Below, piece by piece: positions 61,401-64,000 of a stretch of DNA of 64,000 bases (within the stretch, counting starts at the first letter, position 1; each line of letters begins with the position of its first letter). The translations under genes were made by a program, and so were the position numbers. Under the pieces are notes generated by a model. That model saw nothing but the letters and a program-made list of their open reading frames with translations, ran no database searches and was not told the origin of the DNA. The DNA is taken from the NCBI GenBank assembly GCA_040954595.2, contig CM082583.2, positions 7,564,001-7,628,000 of the forward strand, given 5' to 3'. This stretch comes from Balanoglossus misakiensis (taxonomy: Eukaryota; Hemichordata).

Positions 61401-61509
61401 TGACCCTATGCTGCTGTCGATCGAGCCAGTGGAATGTCCTCACAAACACCAAACCGCACAGTAACACCGCTGAATACACAAAAAATGTTGGTCCCAGTTT
61501 TCGACGCAT
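55437..61509 (-). CDS. GT8-family glycosyltransferase, type II membrane protein with EGF-like C-terminus
   Basis: Predicted retaining glycosyltransferase of the Golgi lumen. Exons in transcript order: 61260-61509, 59141-59283, 57250-57371, 56653-56835, 56231-56348, 55950-56145 and 55437-55615; sum 1191 nt, 396 aa. The start MRRKLGPTFFVYSAVLLCGL is a short basic tail plus a signal anchor. The catalytic domain opens with IILAADIRHF and GGPTVINSILSNT. It carries the metal-binding DxD motif in KAIYLDMDLVVQ, then FNCGVFVMDLDYYRR, WDAQAILQ and the GT8 closing motif HWTGEGKPF. After it, about 50 residues contain six Cys-like positions: CSGRGRC, WICEC and FSGRFC. This is an EGF-type spacing, an addition I do not recall in GLT8D1/2, GXYLT or LARGE proteins. 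An upstream in-frame ATG at 61602 exists but lacks the basic-tail arrangement. Donor sugar and acceptor cannot be told. Confidence 0.88.
57817..57826 (-). promoter_or_regulatory. Histone downstream element (U7 snRNA target)
   Basis: Minus-strand CCGAAAGAGA lies 10-20 nt after the histone stem-loop, where the purine-rich element paired by U7 snRNA is expected. Confidence 0.75.
57837..57852 (-). terminator. Histone mRNA 3' stem-loop
   Basis: Minus-strand GGCCCTTTTCAGGGCC is an exact 6-bp stem with a 4-base loop, the canonical replication-dependent histone 3' end bound by SLBP. It begins about 30 nt after the H1 stop codon. No polyadenylation is expected. Confidence 0.95.
57880..58437 (-). CDS. 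Linker histone H1, intronless, nested in a GT8 intron
   Basis: 185-aa linker histone that binds the nucleosome dyad and compacts chromatin in the nucleus. It has a short N-terminal tail (MAESAPVKKTKAKAAP), then a GH5 winged-helix domain at about residues 17-92 (HPKTIDMVVEAIKTLKD, GSSVQAIKGYILSHY, LRRALKSGLESGLLVRPKGS). The C-terminal tail is a long Lys/Ala/Pro stretch with KTPKK and KPKK repeats. It is a single exon, as for replication-dependent histones, and is followed by the stem-loop and U7 element. It lies entirely within the intron of the GT8 gene between exons 59141-59283 and 57250-57371, on the same strand. No other histone gene is in the window. Confidence 0.96.
   Translation of the reverse strand: MAESAPVKKTKAKAAPTHPKTIDMVVEAIKTLKDTKGSSVQAIKGYILSHYTTVSASHLTSSLRRALKSGLESGLLVRPKGSTASGVTGRLRVGKLPEKPKKKPAKKPKATPKKKPAKKPKAKTPKKADKPKKTPKKAAAAKKTTKAKTPKKDKKPKKPVKKATTKKTPKKASKPKKPAAKKAKK
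58519..58526 (-). promoter_or_regulatory. Weak TATA-like element of histone H1
   Basis: Minus-strand GATAAAGG lies about 85 bp before the H1 ATG and downstream of the H1 box. It is a poor TATA match, but its position is reasonable. Confidence 0.35.
58609..58615 (-). promoter_or_regulatory. H1 box of the histone H1 promoter
   Basis: Minus-strand AAACACA is the H1-specific promoter motif known from animal linker histone genes. It lies about 170 bp before the ATG and about 85 bp before the TATA-like site, the usual spacing. Confidence 0.65.
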
Positions 61510-63731
61510 TGCCGGTGGGAAAAAAACTTCAGGAACCCAAATCAAAGAGAGATCGCGAAGTGCGAAGGCGCGGATGTATGGTAGCGCAGAACTGTCGCAC
61601 ACTGGAAGCCATACACGTGTGGCCGGTAGAGGACAGATTTCATCGACGTCAACACATTCCTTGGTGATATATTAATACCCTGGTCAACTTTCGATCGCCC
61701 AGAACCTATTTAACGGTCGACATCTTCCCCACAGTTCCTTAATTGCCTTCAGAATCGGAGGAGAAGAGACCAGTCACTGTTCAATAAGTTTCGTTTTTGT
61801 CAGCTTGCGTCCACACACATATATACTCCCACTAATACTGGCGTCAGCTTGCTAGTCTCGTTTTCAAACTCACAGTAGGCTTACCAGATACCAATAAAAT
61901 CCTTATATTATACCAAACATAGGAAAATCCTCTCCCAAAACAGTTCACAACTTGTTTCACATTTCCAAATTGTATTATCTGCTCAGGGTTGCGGAAATCC
62001 GCATTTTCAGAAGTTTTCAAACAATAACGATAACAATGAAATTTAAAATCGCATTTGCACACATTTACCAATGGAACTTCACTGACTGTTATAGAAACAA
62101 ACAACATATGCGCTTTCACATCATTCAGTGATTGTACGGTTTACCTTCAGGGGTCACCTCATTGTATCGATTCTGACACGAACGCTAATCATATAGTCCA
62201 CCACAAAGGAACGTGTTTTCACACACAGTTTTACCGGCGCTTATCTCTGTCGATCGGACAACACCTCCGTACATCAGTTTGTGATTGGACGAGTATAAGT
62301 AAATTTTACGGGTCTCGGAGTTTTACAGCACACCAAACGGTTTAATTCCGCAAACCTCCGATCGGTTATGGAAAAACAAGAAACATGATTTTAACAATGT
62401 AAATGAGGCAAGGAGAGTCTATACATGTACAAGCAGGCCGAAACTAATACCACCGTAACGAAAAAGTGTAAATTTTGAAAAAAAATATCATGGTCTTTAT
62501 ACACCTCGTGTGGTTAGGGATGGACATTGTGACACAATGTTGGTATAATACATGCTTTCTCATTGGCTAATATATCCCAGGTGCACATCGATTTGCATGC
62601 GCATGTCACTGTATTTTAGTCACGCCACCATTATGGACGCATACTAGGATATCTCCGACACAGAATTTTCAAGCGAAGTGGAACGGTTTTGTTCTCAGTT
62701 TGACAACCCGATACCACGGAATAACAGACGTCGACAAGATTTTAAACTAACGGTAAAACGGGTATGTGAAAGGCTCCCGTGAACAGTGCATAATTGACGG
62801 AAAACGGAGACATCGCGTACCACAAAATGCCCGCAAGTCAACCAGGTGGGGCCATGTCAGTGTGCGATGCATGGGGACAAGAGCTGGGATATCATACGCC
62901 ATTTTGGCAAGGTAAGTTTCAGTTATTTTCTCATATTTTCCCCAACGCGAAAGCTCGCCGACCTGCTTTAGAAAGGCCAGTTTAATACGCCATGTGTCTA
63001 TTGGTATTGGTACAGCGGACCAATAAATAGATATGATAAATAGGGCAAGCCTAGCCAGGCATGACTTGATGATACCACCGTTGCCGAGTGTCCATTTTAT
63101 GGCCTTGTAAGTAGCACATCGCCATAGTAATTGTAAGGAAAAGAACACTCATTACAACAGCTGTGAATTTATTAGATTTCATCAAAAAACTTACACAAAC
63201 ACATCATGTCATCAAACAGTCATTCATATCCATGGTTACTCTGCTGACAATGCTCATCTGTCCCTTCAACTAAATAGTAAATGTAGTGGGGGCGTAAGAC
63301 ACCGCCCAACTGATCCACGTGTATAATGACTTCTGCATGACATTACATGTATGAATGTCTACGGGTAAAGTTACATATTTCAGTTGTTTTTTTTTCTCAA
63401 ACGAAAGTCGTGTTAATCCTGAGAAATAATATATACCAAATTTATTCGAAATCATCCCTCCAAAGTGAGTTGTTTTAGAATGCGAAGTAATATTCTACAA
63501 TGGGAAAAATCACACACGTACATATACCGGTACACGCATGCAAATTTCTCTCCACCTTGATTGTCTTTGTCGTTTTAGTACTGCTGTTATGACAGCTCTT
63601 CAACTTATTTTGATCAGATTACTTGACTTCAAGTAAACTGCACGAGAAGTGGGGAAAGTGCCACTGTGTTGATGGGATCTTTTAGCGCAAGAAACTTTCA
63701 GCTCTATAATCAATGGGTGATACCAATTCGA
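61510..63731. other. Region between the GT8 and B4GALNT-like genes
   Basis: Should contain the GT8 5' UTR and promoter (lower end) and the B4GALNT-like 3' UTR (upper end). No reliable exon was found. ORFs at 62747-63148 (-) and 62055-62345 (+) have no recognisable domain. A plus-strand AGGATATC segment near 62646 resembles a minor-intron donor only loosely and has no coding context. Confidence 0.4.
63441..63446 (-). terminator. Possible polyadenylation signal of the B4GALNT-like gene
   Basis: Minus-strand AATAAA lies about 290 bp after the stop codon of the B4GALNT-like exon, in AT-rich sequence. Confidence 0.45.
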
Positions 63732-64000
63732 TCATCCCAACACAAAACAGTTCAAATTGTTTTTAAAAAGTGAGTGTTTTACATTGTTTATCTGGTCGTT
63801 TGGGTCAACTTCGCGAGATCGATATCGGATGTACTTATCGTTATCAACTCGCTGATGGAAGATGTTGACGTCGTGGCAGCTCGCAACAGTCAGTTTCCCC
63901 ATCCAGTCGAAGAAGTACTCGGTATGCCCGAGGCGCTCGTACTCGGGGTCGAAACCACCTGCTTGGCGGACAGCCGTCGTCCGCGCCATGAAGAACATAG
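63732..64000 (-). CDS. Beta-1,4-N-acetylgalactosaminyltransferase-like, last exon only
   Basis: C-terminal part of a B4GALNT1/2-type glycosyltransferase, which adds GalNAc to glycolipid or glycoprotein glycans in the Golgi. Visible residues include MFFMARTTAVRQAGGFDPEY, LGHTEYFFDWMGKLTVASCH and DVNIFHQR. These match the family's closing block (F-F-x-A-R-T, V-R-Q, G-F-D-P, H-x-E-F/Y-F-x-D, G-x-L-x-V-x-S-C). The tail after that is non-conserved and ends FVLG before TGA. The exon continues beyond the window end, so the start and catalytic DxD are not visible. An inactive relative cannot be excluded. Confidence 0.8.
   Translation of the reverse strand, partial: MFFMARTTAVRQAGGFDPEYERLGHTEYFFDWMGKLTVASCHDVNIFHQRVDNDKYIRYRSREVDPNDQINNVKHSLFKNNLNCFVLG

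Noticed and set aside
62747-63148. 133-aa minus-strand ORF
   Set aside because: No recognisable motif, no signal of splicing, and composition like the surrounding intergenic DNA.

Overview
The window is nuclear DNA of an animal. Coding sequence is split into many short exons with GT-AG borders, and the genes are bilaterian families (gamma-tubulin complex, sulfonylurea-receptor ABC transporter, RNA polymerase III, hnRNP M, histone H1 with a metazoan 3' stem-loop). Dense introns, short gene spacing and many small foldback repeats suggest an invertebrate deuterostome such as amphioxus. The species is inference; nothing here fixes it.

Layout. 80-5045 (+): 3' part of TUBGCP4, 14 exons. 5923-9241 and 11132-14327 (+): two tandem arylsulfatase B/I/J-type genes of seven exons each, separated by a ~1.1 kb foldback element bounded by TTAA. 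14579-15418 (-): a two-exon gene for a small secreted protein with an extreme Asp/Glu/Tyr tail. I assembled it from two exons that join in phase, and I recognise no family. 17229-31163 (+): an ABCC8/ABCC9 (SUR)-like transporter of about 30 exons. 31727-45592 (-): complete POLR3A, about 40 exons, convergent with the transporter. 45937-51939 (+): hnRNP M/MYEF2-like gene, 15 coding exons, divergent from POLR3A across a 344-bp interval, with a long 3' UTR to about 54960. 55437-61509 (-): a seven-exon GT8 glycosyltransferase with a C-terminal EGF-like module. Its second intron contains an intronless, replication-type histone H1 gene (57880-58437, same strand). 63732-64000 (-): last exon of a beta-1,4-N-acetylgalactosaminyltransferase-like gene running off the window.

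Functional picture. The neighbours do not form a pathway. Housekeeping genes for microtubule nucleation, Pol III transcription and splicing sit beside glycan and extracellular genes: two sulfatases, a GT8 enzyme, a B4GALNT-like enzyme and the acidic secreted protein.

The most notable features are in gene structure. There are five candidate U12-type (minor spliceosome) introns: two AT-AC introns in POLR3A, two GT-AG introns at homologous places in RRM2 and RRM3 of the hnRNP M gene, and one GT-AG intron in the SUR-like gene. The hnRNP M gene also has an 8-nt microexon and a GC-AG intron. The reconstructed reading frames close exactly (coding sums divisible by three) for both sulfatases, the acidic protein, the GT8 gene and hnRNP M.
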